Shown in pieces: positions 38,581-48,502 of a stretch of 64,000 bases of DNA. Under the pieces are notes generated by a model. It was not told the DNA's origin. It did not search any database and worked only from the letters and a program-made list of their open reading frames with translations. Made by a program: the position numbers and the translations under genes. The DNA is from Diplonema papillatum (lineage: Eukaryota; Euglenozoa; Diplonemea; Diplonemida; Diplonemidae). Location: assembly GCA_030068145.1 (NCBI GenBank), contig JAPJBO010001139.1, positions 1 to 64,000 of the forward strand. Direction: 5' to 3'. Within the stretch, counting starts at the first letter, position 1, and each line of letters opens with the position of its first letter.

Positions 38581-38696
38581 CTCTGATAAAGATTGGAGTG
38601 TTTCCATAAGTCACCACACAGAAATGCAGGCCCAAAGTCACCGGAGAAAGCCTAACTAGATAACGAAGAAAGCCTAACTAGGAACAGCAGCACAAG

Positions 38697-39794
38697 ATGG
38701 AAAGGCAACGAGACGCATCTGGAAACCCCCGACAGCAAAATCAGCAGCAGCTTCCGCACCAGCTGCAACTTCCGCAGTTTCAGCACCCGCAGCAGTTTCA
38801 GCACCAGCAGCAACTTCCGCATCAGCATCACCAGGCACCGAACCACCCGCAGCAGTTCCAGCACCAGCAGCAACTTCCGCACCAGCTTCACCAGGCACAG
38901 TACCACCCGCAGCAGTTTCAGCACCCGCAGCACCACCAGCCGCACCAGCACCAGCAGCAGCAGCTTCAGCACCAGCAGCATTTTCAGCCCCAGACTGTGC
39001 AGTACCAGCACAGTCCGTACTCCTACCCGGCGGGTTATCCGGGTTACTACAACCCAGTGCCCTCCTACGGTCCGGGTGCCTATATGGACGCACCATACAA
39101 CCCGCATCCAGACGCACCGCGAGGCGCAGCCTCTGGGCACGTGCGAGCAGCACAGCATCAGGCCGCACCACGGGCAGAAAGAGCAGCCCCACCAGCGGCC
39201 AGGGAGGTGCAGGCGCAGCATCGGGACGCACCACGAGCAGAAGAAGCAGCCCCACCAGCTGCCGGGCTGCAAGCACAGCATCGGGACGCACCACGAGCAG
39301 AAGAAGCAGCCCCACCAGCTGCCGGGCTGCAAGCACAGCATCGGGACGCACCACGAGCAGAAGAAGCAGCCCCACCAGCTGCCGGGCTGCAAGCACAGCA
39401 TCGGGACGCACCACGAGCAGAAGAAGCAGCCCCACCAGCTGCCGGGCTGCAAGCACAGCATCGGGACGCACCACGAGCAGAAGAAGCAGCCCCACCAGCT
39501 GCCGGGCTGCAAGCACAGCATCGGGACGCACCACGAGCAGAAGAAGCAGCCCCACCAGCTGCCGGGCTGCAAGCACAGCATCGGGACGCACCGCAAGCAG
39601 AAGGAGCAGCCCCCCCAGATGCAGGGCAGCAGGTCGCAGCAGCGGAAGCAGAAGACGTGACGATGGGCGGGGTGAAAAGTGAGGATTGCTTCGCGAGGGA
39701 AGACTGCAGGGGGCTCTCCTCAGCCACGCGAGCAAAACAGGGAGATTCTTTAAGAAGGTCTTCTCTAGCGAAGTTCGAGGTCAATGGAAGGTGA
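38697..39794 (+). CDS. MULE-encoded Gln-rich protein with 20-residue repeats
   Basis: About 365 residues from ATG at 38697. The N-terminal half is Gln/His/Pro-rich (NQQQLPHQLQLPQFQHPQQF). The C-terminal half has six near-identical 20-residue repeats of the type QHRDAPRAEEAAPPAAGL. It then reads SSLAKFEVNGR and stops. In the next frame the sequence continues KVRCCDAACSWSYGEE, a Cys/Trp pattern like the N-terminal zinc finger of MULE transposases, with an AAG|GTGAGG donor-like site at the switch. This is therefore probably the first part of the transposase gene, joined to 39898-40353 by splicing or separated by a frameshift. Its first ~200 bases are repeated inverted in the right TIR. Confidence 0.6.
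   Translation: MERQRDASGNPRQQNQQQLPHQLQLPQFQHPQQFQHQQQLPHQHHQAPNHPQQFQHQQQLPHQLHQAQYHPQQFQHPQHHQPHQHQQQQLQHQQHFQPQTVQYQHSPYSYPAGYPGYYNPVPSYGPGAYMDAPYNPHPDAPRGAASGHVRAAQHQAAPRAERAAPPAAREVQAQHRDAPRAEEAAPPAAGLQAQHRDAPRAEEAAPPAAGLQAQHRDAPRAEEAAPPAAGLQAQHRDAPRAEEAAPPAAGLQAQHRDAPRAEEAAPPAAGLQAQHRDAPRAEEAAPPAAGLQAQHRDAPQAEGAAPPDAGQQVAAAEAEDVTMGGVKSEDCFAREDCRGLSSATRAKQGDSLRRSSLAKFEVNGR
39241..39600 (+). repeat. Perfect 60-bp tandem repeat, six units
   Basis: AAGAAGCAGCCCCACCAGCT, then GCCGGGCTGCAAGCACAGCA and TCGGGACGCACCACGAGCAG, six times; only the last unit has changes. Diverged units lie on both sides. Confidence 0.95.
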
Positions 39795-39897
39795 GGTGTT
39801 GTGATGCGGCGTGCAGCTGGAGTTATGGCGAAGAAAGAGTCTATTGAGGTTGGGCACCAGGTCAAGGTAGTGAGCGTACGCGGGGTACGCCAAGGTA

Positions 39898-40353
39898 GTG
39901 ACACGCGGGGTAACGGGGGCCGTTTGGAAGCAACACACATCGTTGCTTAGCACCTCACATGGGGTAGCCTCTGCCCGAAAGACGCTGCAGGCAGACCACG
40001 AGACGTCGCTCTCGTATACTGCAGTGCAGCGCCTGCAGCAGAAGGCGCAGCGGGTGGAAATGGAAGAATTCGCCCGCGAATACGGGCTTGTGCGGCCCTA
40101 TTTGCGTGCCATTGCAGACGCAAACCCGGGGAGCGTGTGGAGTGTAACCCCTGGTCCCCCAGACAACGACAGCGAACCGGTGCACTTCAAGTGCGCCTTC
40201 CTGGCCCTCGCCAGCTCAAAGAGGGCTCTTGCCGGGGCTCTACCCCAGATCTTCTTGGATGGAACCGCGCTGCATGGTGGTTTCGGGGGTGTGGCCTTAG
40301 TGGCCTGCTGCAAGGACGCCCACCGGAACATCGTTCCGTTGTGTGCCTGGTAA
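39898..40353 (+). CDS. MULE transposase, N-terminal part
   Basis: About 151 residues. SLSYTAVQRLQQKAQRVEME, then YGLVRPYLRAIADANPGSVW, matches the region before the catalytic core of MULE transposases. IFLDGTALHGGFGGVALVAC carries the first Asp of the DDE triad, followed by NIVPLCAW. The reading stops at once where the right inverted repeat begins, so the second Asp, the zinc knuckle and the Glu are absent. The enzyme that mobilised this element must come from elsewhere. Confidence 0.8.
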   Translation: MTRGVTGAVWKQHTSLLSTSHGVASARKTLQADHETSLSYTAVQRLQQKAQRVEMEEFAREYGLVRPYLRAIADANPGSVWSVTPGPPDNDSEPVHFKCAFLALASSKRALAGALPQIFLDGTALHGGFGGVALVACCKDAHRNIVPLCAW

Positions 40354-40907
40354 AGCTGATGCGGAAGTTGCTGCTGGTGCTGGAACTGCTGCGGGTGGTT
40401 CGGTGCCTGGTGATGCTGATGCGGAAGTTGCTGCTGGTGCTGAAACTGCTGCGGCTGCGGAAGTTGCAGCTGGTGCGGAAGCTGCTGCTGATTTTGCTGT
40501 CGGGGGTTTCCAGATGCGTCTCGTTGCCTTTCCATCTTGTTGCTGTTCCTCTTTTGTTTCTCTAGTTAGGCTTTCTTCGTTATCTAGTTAGGCTTTCTCC
40601 GGTGACTTTGGGCCTGCATTTCTGTGTGGTGACTTATGGAAACACTCCAATCTTTATCAGACCATAGCATATATATCGGAAGCTGGAAAATATATAGCGG
40701 AAGCTGGAAAATATATAACGGAAGCTGGAAAATATATAACGGAAGCTGGAAAATATATAACGGAAGCTGGAAAATATATAACGGAAGCTGGAAAATATAT
40801 AACGGAAGCAGAAGAAATATATAACGGAAGCTGGGAAAAATATATAGCGGAAGCAGCTTCCGTTATATATTTTCCCGACTTAAGTGCTTCCCTTATGGTT
40901 AAGTCCG
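40345..40907 (-). repeat. Right TIR of the MULE, inverted copy including coding sequence
   Basis: On the minus strand it reads the same MERQRDASGNPRQQNQQQLP start as the left arm, continues to about the same inner point (CACCAGGCACA), and lacks one 15-bp block. Confidence 0.9.
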
Positions 40908-40979
40908 TTACAACTACAAAGCAGGTGCATATACAACAATAAGTACGTGCGCTCGGCTAAAGACCGGCGCGGCGCGAGA

Positions 40980-41515
40980 CTGGAGGAAACAGGCGAAGCT
41001 AAGTTCGGGCGTTGCTAAGTTCTGGTGAAGCTCAGTTCGGACGACGCTCAATTCGAGTGATGCTAAGTTCGGTCGATGCTAAGTTCTGGCGAAGCAAAGC
41101 AAAGTTCGGGCGATGCTGAGTTCGAGTGATGCTAAGTTCGGGCGAAGCAAAATTCTGGTGAAGCAAGTTCGGGCGAAGCAAAGTTCGGCGAAGCAAAGTT
41201 TGGGTTCTGCCAGAACTTCTAGAGATTCTGAGTTCGGCGGCGTGTGGTAGCGCAAGTTTGGCCTGTGGCAAGTTCGGCGCCAGTACCCGGGGAGACGCCC
41301 CCCCGACTCCGTTTCCGGGGTCCAAAGCGGGGCCCAAATGCTGCGAGATGCTGAGAAACTCCGCAAAAACGCTAACATCGGGGATATTAGACCCCGAAAC
41401 GCAAACTAACCTCGAAAACAATCTTCGACCGGAAAAGTGTGATGGGCGGGGTTCGAACCCGGGCCTACCGGCCGAAAGGCCGACGCCCGCTCACTCTGCC
41501 ACCCCTATGTATTTT
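40980..41515 (-). mobile_element. tRNA-derived SINE with ~15-bp repeat tail, copy B
   Basis: The minus-strand head (41504-41441) has TGGCAGAGTGAGCGG as an A box and GGTTCGAACCC as a B box. The body (CACACTTTTCCGGTCGAAGA, GCGGAGTTTCTCAGCATC) matches copy A at 26711. The tail, about 41230 down to 40985, consists of roughly 15 variants of GCTTCGCCCGAACTTA. Head folding is imperfect, so this is a SINE rather than a working tRNA gene. Confidence 0.7.
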
Positions 41516-41520
41516 GCCAG

Positions 41521-41553
41521 GTTATCGGTTATCGGTTATCGGTTATCGGTACG
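41521..41553. repeat. (GGTTATC)n short tandem repeat
   Basis: Four consecutive GGTTATC units beside the SINE head. Confidence 0.9.
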
Positions 41554-41877
41554 GTGGATACCTGCCTCGGGTTAGTTCTTGAGAACAGGTGAGGCGGTTC
41601 CTTGTGCCTCCCCGTCGCCATCCTTGGCGCGTTGTTTGTTTTCGTGTTCGGTTTCGTTCTTTGTTTTTACAGTCTCACATTGTGGCGGGGGGGTTCAGTG
41701 AGCTTTTTACTTTGCCCGCCCTCCCCTACTCCCGGAACTGAACAGAGGGGAAATGGAAATAAGAGGTGCCAGGGGCAAAGAAAGTTAGCTCCACGCTATT
41801 ATCTAGTCCAAAAACAATACACTTTTTCACACATTAAAGCCGGGTAGGCTCGAATAGAGGCTATTCACATTGCATGT
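41554..41877. other. No feature recognised
   Basis: It lies downstream of the glycosyltransferase reading. A continuing exon could be here but none was identified. Confidence 0.3.
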
Positions 41878-42804
41878 TCATAGGACCTCCAGTCTCGAAA
41901 AAAGAACCACACCGGTATTGATGTGGAAGGACCGTTCGAAGCACCCAATGAGATCGGCATCCTCAGGAAACGGGGTCGCCAGCGGGTTTCCGCGGAGAGC
42001 TGTGTCGGAATCGACCCAGAACACCGAGTACCCGCGCCGCAGCACCGCGAGGATGAGGGCGAACTTGCACCTCGCGTGCATCGCGCCGCCCGGGCAGTCG
42101 CACGGCGGCGGCAGGGGGTGGCAGCGGACGGTCTTCGGCGGCAGCGGGCCCCCGACTTTGAGGGCGGGTTTGTAGTTCTCTTCCCCGGTCACGTGGTGGA
42201 ACCAAGGACTCACGTCTCCGTCGGCGGGGCAGGCCGGCATCCCGACGAGCATCGACGCGTTCGGCATCGCCTTCGAGAAGAACCAGAGCATGTTGTACCA
42301 CATGTCTGATAAAACAGGGGGCCGGCCATCCGTCGGCCCGTCGCGCGAGGGCCTGTACACGGACAAAAACACGGTCCCGTTCACAGCCAAGGCGCCCAGG
42401 TCATCGGGAACCCACCTCCGCAACGCCTCGCTGCTGCCGACGGAGCACCGGACATCCATCAACGCACTGCACGGCTTCTGTGGGCACAGCTCGGATGCCG
42501 GAGACTTTAGCAGCACTGGTTGGAGCTCTGGTTGGAGCTTTGGTTGGAGCACCGGTTGGACGGGGGGTGCGGCCGCCGGCGTCGTAGCGTTGCCTGCGGG
42601 AGGTGGCTCCGACATGTGGGCGCACGCTGCGGTCTTCGCTTGCACGCGTCCCCCCGGGCTGCCGCGGAACGCAGCCGGGTCGCCGTAAACCAGGTCCACG
42701 ACCGCGAGCATGATGGCGATTGTGGCCACTACTTTCCGCCTCTCCTTGCAGGCGGTCCATGCGACAATGACGCCGAGAACGCTGAGTGAAGCGAGGACAC
42801 CCAT
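41878..42804 (-). CDS. Golgi-type glycosyltransferase, N-terminal part (GT77-like)
   Basis: From ATG at 42804 about 308 residues are open. The start MGVLASLSVLGVIVAW, then VVATIAIMLAVVDLVYG, gives one or two membrane helices as in type II Golgi enzymes. A Pro/Gln stem with repeated QPVLQPKLQPELQPVL follows, then a catalytic region. HARCKFALILAVLRRGYSVFWVDSDTALRGNPLA carries the DxD motif (DSD) of nucleotide-diphosphosugar transferases, and SFHINTGVVLF follows the pattern of PF03407/GT77 members. The family continues well beyond this point, so the protein is incomplete here. Either an intron begins near GAG|GTCCTA (about 41885) or the gene is truncated. Three tandem copies of its 5' end lie upstream. 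Confidence 0.7.
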   Translation of the reverse strand: MGVLASLSVLGVIVAWTACKERRKVVATIAIMLAVVDLVYGDPAAFRGSPGGRVQAKTAACAHMSEPPPAGNATTPAAAPPVQPVLQPKLQPELQPVLLKSPASELCPQKPCSALMDVRCSVGSSEALRRWVPDDLGALAVNGTVFLSVYRPSRDGPTDGRPPVLSDMWYNMLWFFSKAMPNASMLVGMPACPADGDVSPWFHHVTGEENYKPALKVGGPLPPKTVRCHPLPPPCDCPGGAMHARCKFALILAVLRRGYSVFWVDSDTALRGNPLATPFPEDADLIGCFERSFHINTGVVLFSRLEVL

Positions 42805-43005
42805 ACGCTCTCCCCCCCCTCTATCCCCCCCTAACCAGTCGTGCAAATAGAATCCTGGGGGTGGGGTTAGCGGTGAGGCTATTCCCTAGAACCCCTGTTT
42901 CAAGGGTCCCAGGAGAATTCTGTTCGCGTTTGTTTGTTCGAGTTTGAGCGGGCTCCTCCAACTAAGATTTCCCATCCCACACGGGTACATTGAAAGCGAG
43001 GCCGG

Positions 43006-44060
43006 TGCTTTAAGGTGCGTTCGCTTGCACTCTTCCCCCCGAGCTGCCGCGGAACGCCGCTGGATCGCCGTAAACCAGGTCCACGACCGCGAGCATGACG
43101 GCGATTGTGGCCACTACTTTCCGCCTCTCCTTGCAGGCGGTCCATGCGACAATGACGCCGAGAACGCTGAGTGAAGCGAGGACACCCATCCGCTCTCCCC
43201 CCCCTCTATCCCCTCTAATCAGTCGTGCAAATAGAATCCTGGGGGTGGGGTTGGTGGCGAGGCAATTCCCTAGAACCCCTCTGCTTCAAGGGTCCCAGGA
43301 GAATTCTGTTCGCGTTTGTTTGTTCGAGTTTGAGCGGGCTCCTCCAACTAAGATTTCCTATCCCACACGGGTACATTGAAAGCGAGGCCGGTGCTTTAAG
43401 GTGCGTTCGCTTGCACTCTTCCCCCCGAGCTGCCGCGGAACGCCGCTGGATCGCCGTAAACCAGGTCCACGACCGCGAGCATGACGGCGATTGTGGCCAC
43501 TACTTTCCGCCTCTCCTTGCAGGCGGTCCATGCGACAATGACGCCGAGAACGCTGAGGACGCCCATCCGCTCTCCCCCCCAGTCGTGCAAATAGAATCCT
43601 GGGGGTGGGGTTGGCGGTGAGGCTATTCCCTAGAACCCCTCTGCTTTAAGGGTCCCAGGAGAGTTCTGTTCGCGTTTGTTTGTTCGAGTTGGAGCGGGAA
43701 TCCACCCTCCCACAACTAAGATTTCCCATCCCACATGGTACATTGAAGGCGAGGCCGGTGCTTTAAGGTGCGTCCGCTTGCGCTCTTCCCCCCCGAGCTG
43801 CCGCGGAACGCCGCCGGATCACCGTACACCACCGCGAGCATGACGGCGATTGTGGCCACTACTTTCCGCCTCTCCTTGCGGGCGGTCCGTGCGACAATGA
43901 CGCCGAGAACCCTGAGTGACGCAAGGACTCTATCCCCTCTAACCAGTCGTGTAAATAGAATCCTGGGGGTGGGGTCGGCGGTGAGGCTATTCCCTAGAAC
44001 CTCTCTGCTTCAAGAGTCCCAGGAGAATTATTTTCTACTTAGAGGATTTTGAGCGGGAAT
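43006..44060 (-). pseudogene. Three tandem copies of the glycosyltransferase 5' end and leader
   Basis: Landmark GCCGCGGAACGC occurs in the gene at 42661 and again at 43046, 43432 and 43800, a period of 368-386 bp. Each unit has the first ~60 codons (the MGVL..VVATIA.MLAVVDLVYGD region, best kept in the unit ending 43590) plus ~200 bp of leader (AATAGAATCCTGGGGGTGGG, TCGCGTTTGTTTGTTCGAGT). Decay grows towards the outermost unit. None includes the catalytic region. Confidence 0.9.
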
Positions 44061-44837
44061 CCACCCTCCTACGCCCACTTGGGGCGACACATTCGCCTGT
44101 CGGTCGACCGTAGATTGAATGCTAGAGCTGGATCGACTGCTCAAGGAAAGCAAGGAATGGCAAAAAAGGGCAAGCCGTTCTTCAAACGATAGAAGCAGTG
44201 CAAGTACTGAAGGGAAAACGGCCGAGGGTGCGCCCAAGACAAGTACGTTCGGTATCCAATGTTGTTCAGTTATTTAGCGGGGTCGTTCAGACCCCCGGAT
44301 ACTCCGAGTAGCCTTTGGCTTTTGAACCGAGCACGGATGCGGTGGGCGTCCATGTTTCTGTCGAGCTGCTGTACAAACAAAGCAGACAACAACGGGGGTT
44401 TGGCGTCTTGGCGTTGCTAGCCCTCGTCTCCTGTTTTTTGGCATCATTCTTTTTTTTTTTTTTTGTAAAGTTTACAGTTTTCTGTCTTGTCGCACGGTCT
44501 CATGGCTTGAACGATCGAGTCTGCACGCGCCGGGGTTCGTTCTTTTGTTAACAATCATTGTTGGTACTAAAAATGAGTAGTTGGCAGCGTGCTACATGAA
44601 ACTTACCAAAGGCAGGTGAGTTCCGCTAGTGCGCACAAACAAAACACAGCGTAGCATAGATTTATGTAGAGCCAAAATTCACGCTCTGAACAGAAGTCTT
44701 TTGCGTCACTGCATGCAACCCAGCACGTCTATCGACAGGTCTACCTCTTTGACACACAAGGGCCCCGGCGAACGGCACGGTATCAGCTACAGGTGCAGGC
44801 AGGCAGTGTAGGATACGCCCACTACCCCAGCCACTCA
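44061..44837. other. No gene recognised
   Basis: It includes a T run near 44452-44464. No feature could be supported. Confidence 0.35.
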
Positions 44838-45085
44838 CACAAAATACTCGACGTAGCTGCTTTGACTCCGAATGGAAGGGGGGAAATATACAGGTAGAGG
44901 GGAAGAAAATACGATACAAACAAAATCTGATTTGTTCTTCGCTTGCACCACCGTGTGTTGCTTTCTCACTCAGGACTGTTGACCTGTTGTGTTTGGGTGA
45001 TTTGTCGTGTTGGGGTAGACCCGGCCCCTTCGGTTCTTTGTCTGGCAGTTATTGTCGAGCATTTCCTTCCAAGCTGGCGCATGTA
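44838..45085 (+). repeat. Dispersed repeat family C, copy 1
   Basis: AAAATACTCGACGTAGCTGC, then GAATGGAAGG, TTGTTCTTCGCTTGCACCAC, TTGACCTGTTGTGTTTG and GTCGAGCATTTCCTTCCAAG. Other copies are at 56588, 61190 and 63145. Confidence 0.85.
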
Positions 45086-45859
45086 ACACACATACAGCGC
45101 AGCACTACAGGAATTCCCCCACCCAGGAAAATATGTTGTGCTTTTTCAGGGACGCAAAAAGATAAGCCTACATAAACCTGTGACAGCAAGTGTCAGACCA
45201 GCCCACCCGAAGGCAGTTGATTTTCTTTCGGCAGGTTCTTTTTGTTGAATCGTGCAGGCGTACTGAAGGGAACGTTTCCGGAACAACGGTTGCAAAAAAG
45301 GTTAAACGAAGCCAACGGAAAGGTGACGATACATGGACCCCCTCTCGAGAGAGGTTTGTACTCGTGATACCCACGACGAACACATCGAACGTCTGTTACT
45401 TCGTTTGTCAGCGCAAGACCCGAACTCCGGAAACGTTTTGTTGAGGTAGGGCGAGAGAGGGCGGAGGGGGCGTTTTCAAAAAAAAGAATGAGCAGGATGA
45501 AAGAACTTGGGTTGTTGTGGTTTGTTGTTGTTGATTGGGCGCGTGGGGGGGCATTTCAGAGACTCGGCCGAAAGTCTGAGTGGAAGTCTGCATCCGATAA
45601 TGAACTGATGAGTGCACAACAACTCACCTGCAGAACGCACTACTCTGTTTACTAAGCAGTGCCAAGCAATTCACCCAGAGTTGACCGCCTACTGGTATCC
45701 GGGAAGACTTGGGGAGGGGATGGCTTATTACTCTCCTCTGGTGTTGAAAAACAGGGGCAAAGTAGGTGCGCAAGCGAGTGGCTTCGAAAGTCTCGCTTTC
45801 GTGTCAAAGGAGGGACGACGACGACCCACTTGTCATTTGAAAGGGGAAGTTTATAACAT
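45086..45859. other. No gene recognised
   Basis: Only short overlapping frames without domains. Confidence 0.35.
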
Positions 45860-46045
45860 GCGGCATAACATGTAAGAAGACATAACATGCAATCGCATGA
45901 TAATACAGATAACCAACGTGCGATCACATGCTATGTCACATGCTATGTCACATGCAATCAACATAACATGTGCGATCCCATGCTAACATGCTGTCAACAT
46001 AATATGTGCGATCACATGCTATGCCACAAGCTATCAACATAACGT
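45860..46045. repeat. Degenerate CATGCTATG/ATAACATG repeats
   Basis: Variants of GATCACATGCTATGTCACAT and AATCAACATAACATGTGCGA repeat at about 45-50 bp. Confidence 0.75.
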
Positions 46046-46595
46046 GCGCGATCACCCCCGTCGCACGATCGTATCTGCTGATGTTGGCGAGGCTGCTAAT
46101 CTGATTCCCGTGCCCTGTTTCAGCAACCTTTTGCAACCGCCGCTGGTTGGCAGCACGACGAAAGCGTGGCAGCCAAGAAGTGACCAGCGCGTGCACACAG
46201 CGCCCTTTCATGACCGCCGTCCAAGACGAGGGCACCCGGAATTCAGGCATTGAACCCCTGAGTGAATTTGGTAATTCCCACGGTTTGTCACTTATTGTTC
46301 TTACTGGGTTCTTCACAGGTTTTACTGTGGACGTCCTCTGAGCCTGTGACTTGTCTCTCGCAAATTGTATACAACTCCCTGGCACACGGCTCTATTTGTT
46401 GCGGCACCTATTTTCTGCGCAGAGGTTTTACCCTGGACACGCGGAGCACGAGACTAGTTTACCTTGTACCATCGATTAGTTGATGCGATGTCTCGTATCG
46501 GTGCAAGATCACAACTCTGGAACAGTTCATACTCTATTTCTACCGGCGCCGTTCTAAGTAAATGGGAGAAAAGTAGGAAAAGAGGGGTGACACGT
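46046..46595. other. No gene recognised
   Basis: No supported feature. Confidence 0.35.
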
Positions 46596-46700
46596 GCCTG
46601 GAATGGTATGTGTTCAACACCGCACTGGCCCGGACCACCACTAGCGCGGAACCTGAGTGTCTGCAGACCAGTGAGTCTGGTTCGTCAGCAGCTGTCCGTA
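46596..46700 (+). repeat. Dispersed repeat family E, diverged copy
   Basis: GCCTGGAATGGTATGTGTTC, AACACCGCACTGG, GCGGAACCTGAGTGTCTGCA and GAGTCTGGTTCGTCAG match 50572-50727 and 60872-61030, with an internal block missing. Confidence 0.75.
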
Positions 46701-47383
46701 GCTCGGCACAGGCAGGACGATCCATGATACGGGAGCACAGGCACGGGGGAAAATCTTGGCTTGATGTTTAGACAGAACACTGCCTCTCGCGCATGATTTA
46801 GGGGGAAAATCTTAGTCAGTGTTTAGGCAGAAGTTTGACTTTCATGTATGTTTGATGCTAGCATAGCAGGGGCAGTGACCGTACCAACTCCAGCTCAATC
46901 AATCAGACCCACCCACCCCCGACCCTATCTCACGGTACAATTGTCTTCGGGGGTGGCGGACTTCTCAAGATGAAATCGTCAAACCTCCCGGGAAATTGTA
47001 TGTTTGTAGTTCCCAACCTTTTCTGCTGGCTGTGCTGCTTGCAAGCGTTAGCGCACCCGACACAAAGGCACCCAGGAGAATTCCTCTCGCTTTTCTGGTC
47101 GCTTACTAGTTGAAAAGGCCATTCGCTGCCTTCGCGGCATTAGTTCCAGTAAACTTCACTGCGGTTGGGGTTCCCCGTCTTCTCCACTGCGAACCCACTT
47201 GAGGGCGGCTGAGCTGTGGGGTAGCGTCACCTTACCCTGAAAATGCTGGAAGGGGAGTCCTGGGGCTGGTGCAATCAAACCCGGAATTAGTGCGGTCTCT
47301 GATAGGAGCACAACGATTCGTGAGGGGAATGGTATGTGCGCAACACCGTGTCTGCAGCCACGGGGCAGGAAGGGGGGGGGCAA
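46701..47383. other. Spacer
   Basis: GGGGAAAATCTTGGCTTGATGTTTAGACAG-type sequence occurs twice near 46748 and 46802. GGAATGGTATGTGCGCAACA at 47328 is a short family E echo. No gene. Confidence 0.35.
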
Positions 47384-48474
47384 GGGTACCTGTAAATCCA
47401 GGGCCTCCAGGACCGGGCCCCGGGCCCCGGGCCCCGGGTTAGCGCTAGGGTCCAGATAGGGTCCAGGGCCACGGTAATCACGCCATCCAAGGATGGAATC
47501 TTCAATATTGCAGCTTCCACAACAAGCGGAGAGCAAGACGAGAAAAATCAAGAAATAAACTTGATAAAATTTGATAAAAAAAGCTCACAGTCGTGCATTT
47601 ACCATATGGGCTGAGCGGGCGGAGGCTCCAAGGTGAAATGGTCAAAATGCCCTGGGAAAAATGTAGGACAACAACTTTCCGAAATGCGGGTTTTTAGGGA
47701 TTCCGGCCCAAAAAAAACTTTTTTTTTCCACCTGCCCGCCGACTTTTTTAGGCTACTTTTCTTCACTGTGGGCGGACTTTTCTTCACTGGGCGACTTTTC
47801 TTCACTGTGGACACTTTTGGTTTTCCGTCCCAATTCAGGCACTTCCAACACGATCTCAGGGGGGAGGATGCCAAAGACCAAGAAAGATGTTGCGAAACTC
47901 GCCACCGAAGCTCGGGAAAACGAGTTGCTGGGCATGGCGAGCCAGGCAAAGTACGAACAGCGCTACCATGCAGGGTCAAAACCTTGTGTCTTTTTAAAAC
48001 GCTCCCGCGGGGCCGATGGACTCCAAAAAAAAAATCCGCAAAAAAAAATTTTGCTCAACTGCAAAAATCATCCGCAAAAATTACCGCAGAGTTTGTTCCC
48101 CCGGGGGGCCCTCGTGGCAATCCGGAAAACTCTCGTGCAAGAAAACAACTTTTCTCTCGGGCAAAAAATAGCTATTTTTCAACGCCCACCTTGCCACCTG
48201 TGACCTTGGGTGAGCCGTGGTACCCTTTATTCAGCCAGCTAGACCTGCCAGAACCTGAAAACCTCCTTCAGGTTTCGTGGCTGTGTCAAAAAATACATTC
48301 CGAGGACGTTTTTGAACGCTTTTGAATCCGTTGAGCTCAAGGACAGTCTGGGGCCCTGGAATGGAATTGTAAACGAATTGCATCTCGTACCAGAGAGTTT
48401 TTCCTTTGGTAATCGTTCAGGGCCAAAAACCCTGGAAAATGTTCCAGGGCCCGGGCCCCGGATTACAGGTACCC
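47384..48474. mobile_element. TIR transposon family T7, longer copy
   Basis: The end GGGTACCTGTAAATCCAGGG is mirrored by the reverse of GGGTACCTGTAATCCGGGGC. GGGCCCCGGGCCC palindromes follow at both ends, and G runs lie outside. A frame at about 47867-48000 reads MPKTKKDVAKLATEARENEL and could be a transposase remnant. The shorter copy is at 55827-56457. Confidence 0.8.
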
Positions 48475-48502
48475 CTGGGGGGGGGGGCCCGGCAGTGAAG
48501 CT

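Larger units (their letters stand above)
38276..40907 (+). mobile_element. Mutator-like element (MULE) with long TIRs and 9-bp target duplication
   Basis: TTACAACTA flanks the element exactly (38267-38275 and 40908-40916). The inverted ends are about 0.55-0.6 kb and share GGAAGCACTTAAGTCGGG, arrays of a 21-bp unit (CAGCTTCCGTTATATATTTT), CACAGAAATGCAGGCCCAAA and even the start of the Gln-rich ORF. The interior codes for the first part of a MULE transposase. A 9-bp duplication, long TIRs and the transposase together make the assignment firm. The transposase lacks its C-terminal half, so the element is non-autonomous. Confidence 0.9.

Noticed and set aside
38652-39940. Three other long open frames (two on the minus strand) across the MULE repeats
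   Set aside because: They arise because the 60-bp repeat has no stops in several frames. Only the plus-strand frame leads into the transposase-like region.
41441-41504. Functional tRNA gene on the minus strand
   Set aside because: A and B boxes are present, but anticodon and acceptor stems do not fold cleanly and a related copy exists with a SINE body, so it is treated as a SINE head.
41521-41553. (GGTTATC)n as a telomere-like repeat
   Set aside because: Only four units, next to a SINE, and not a known telomere motif.
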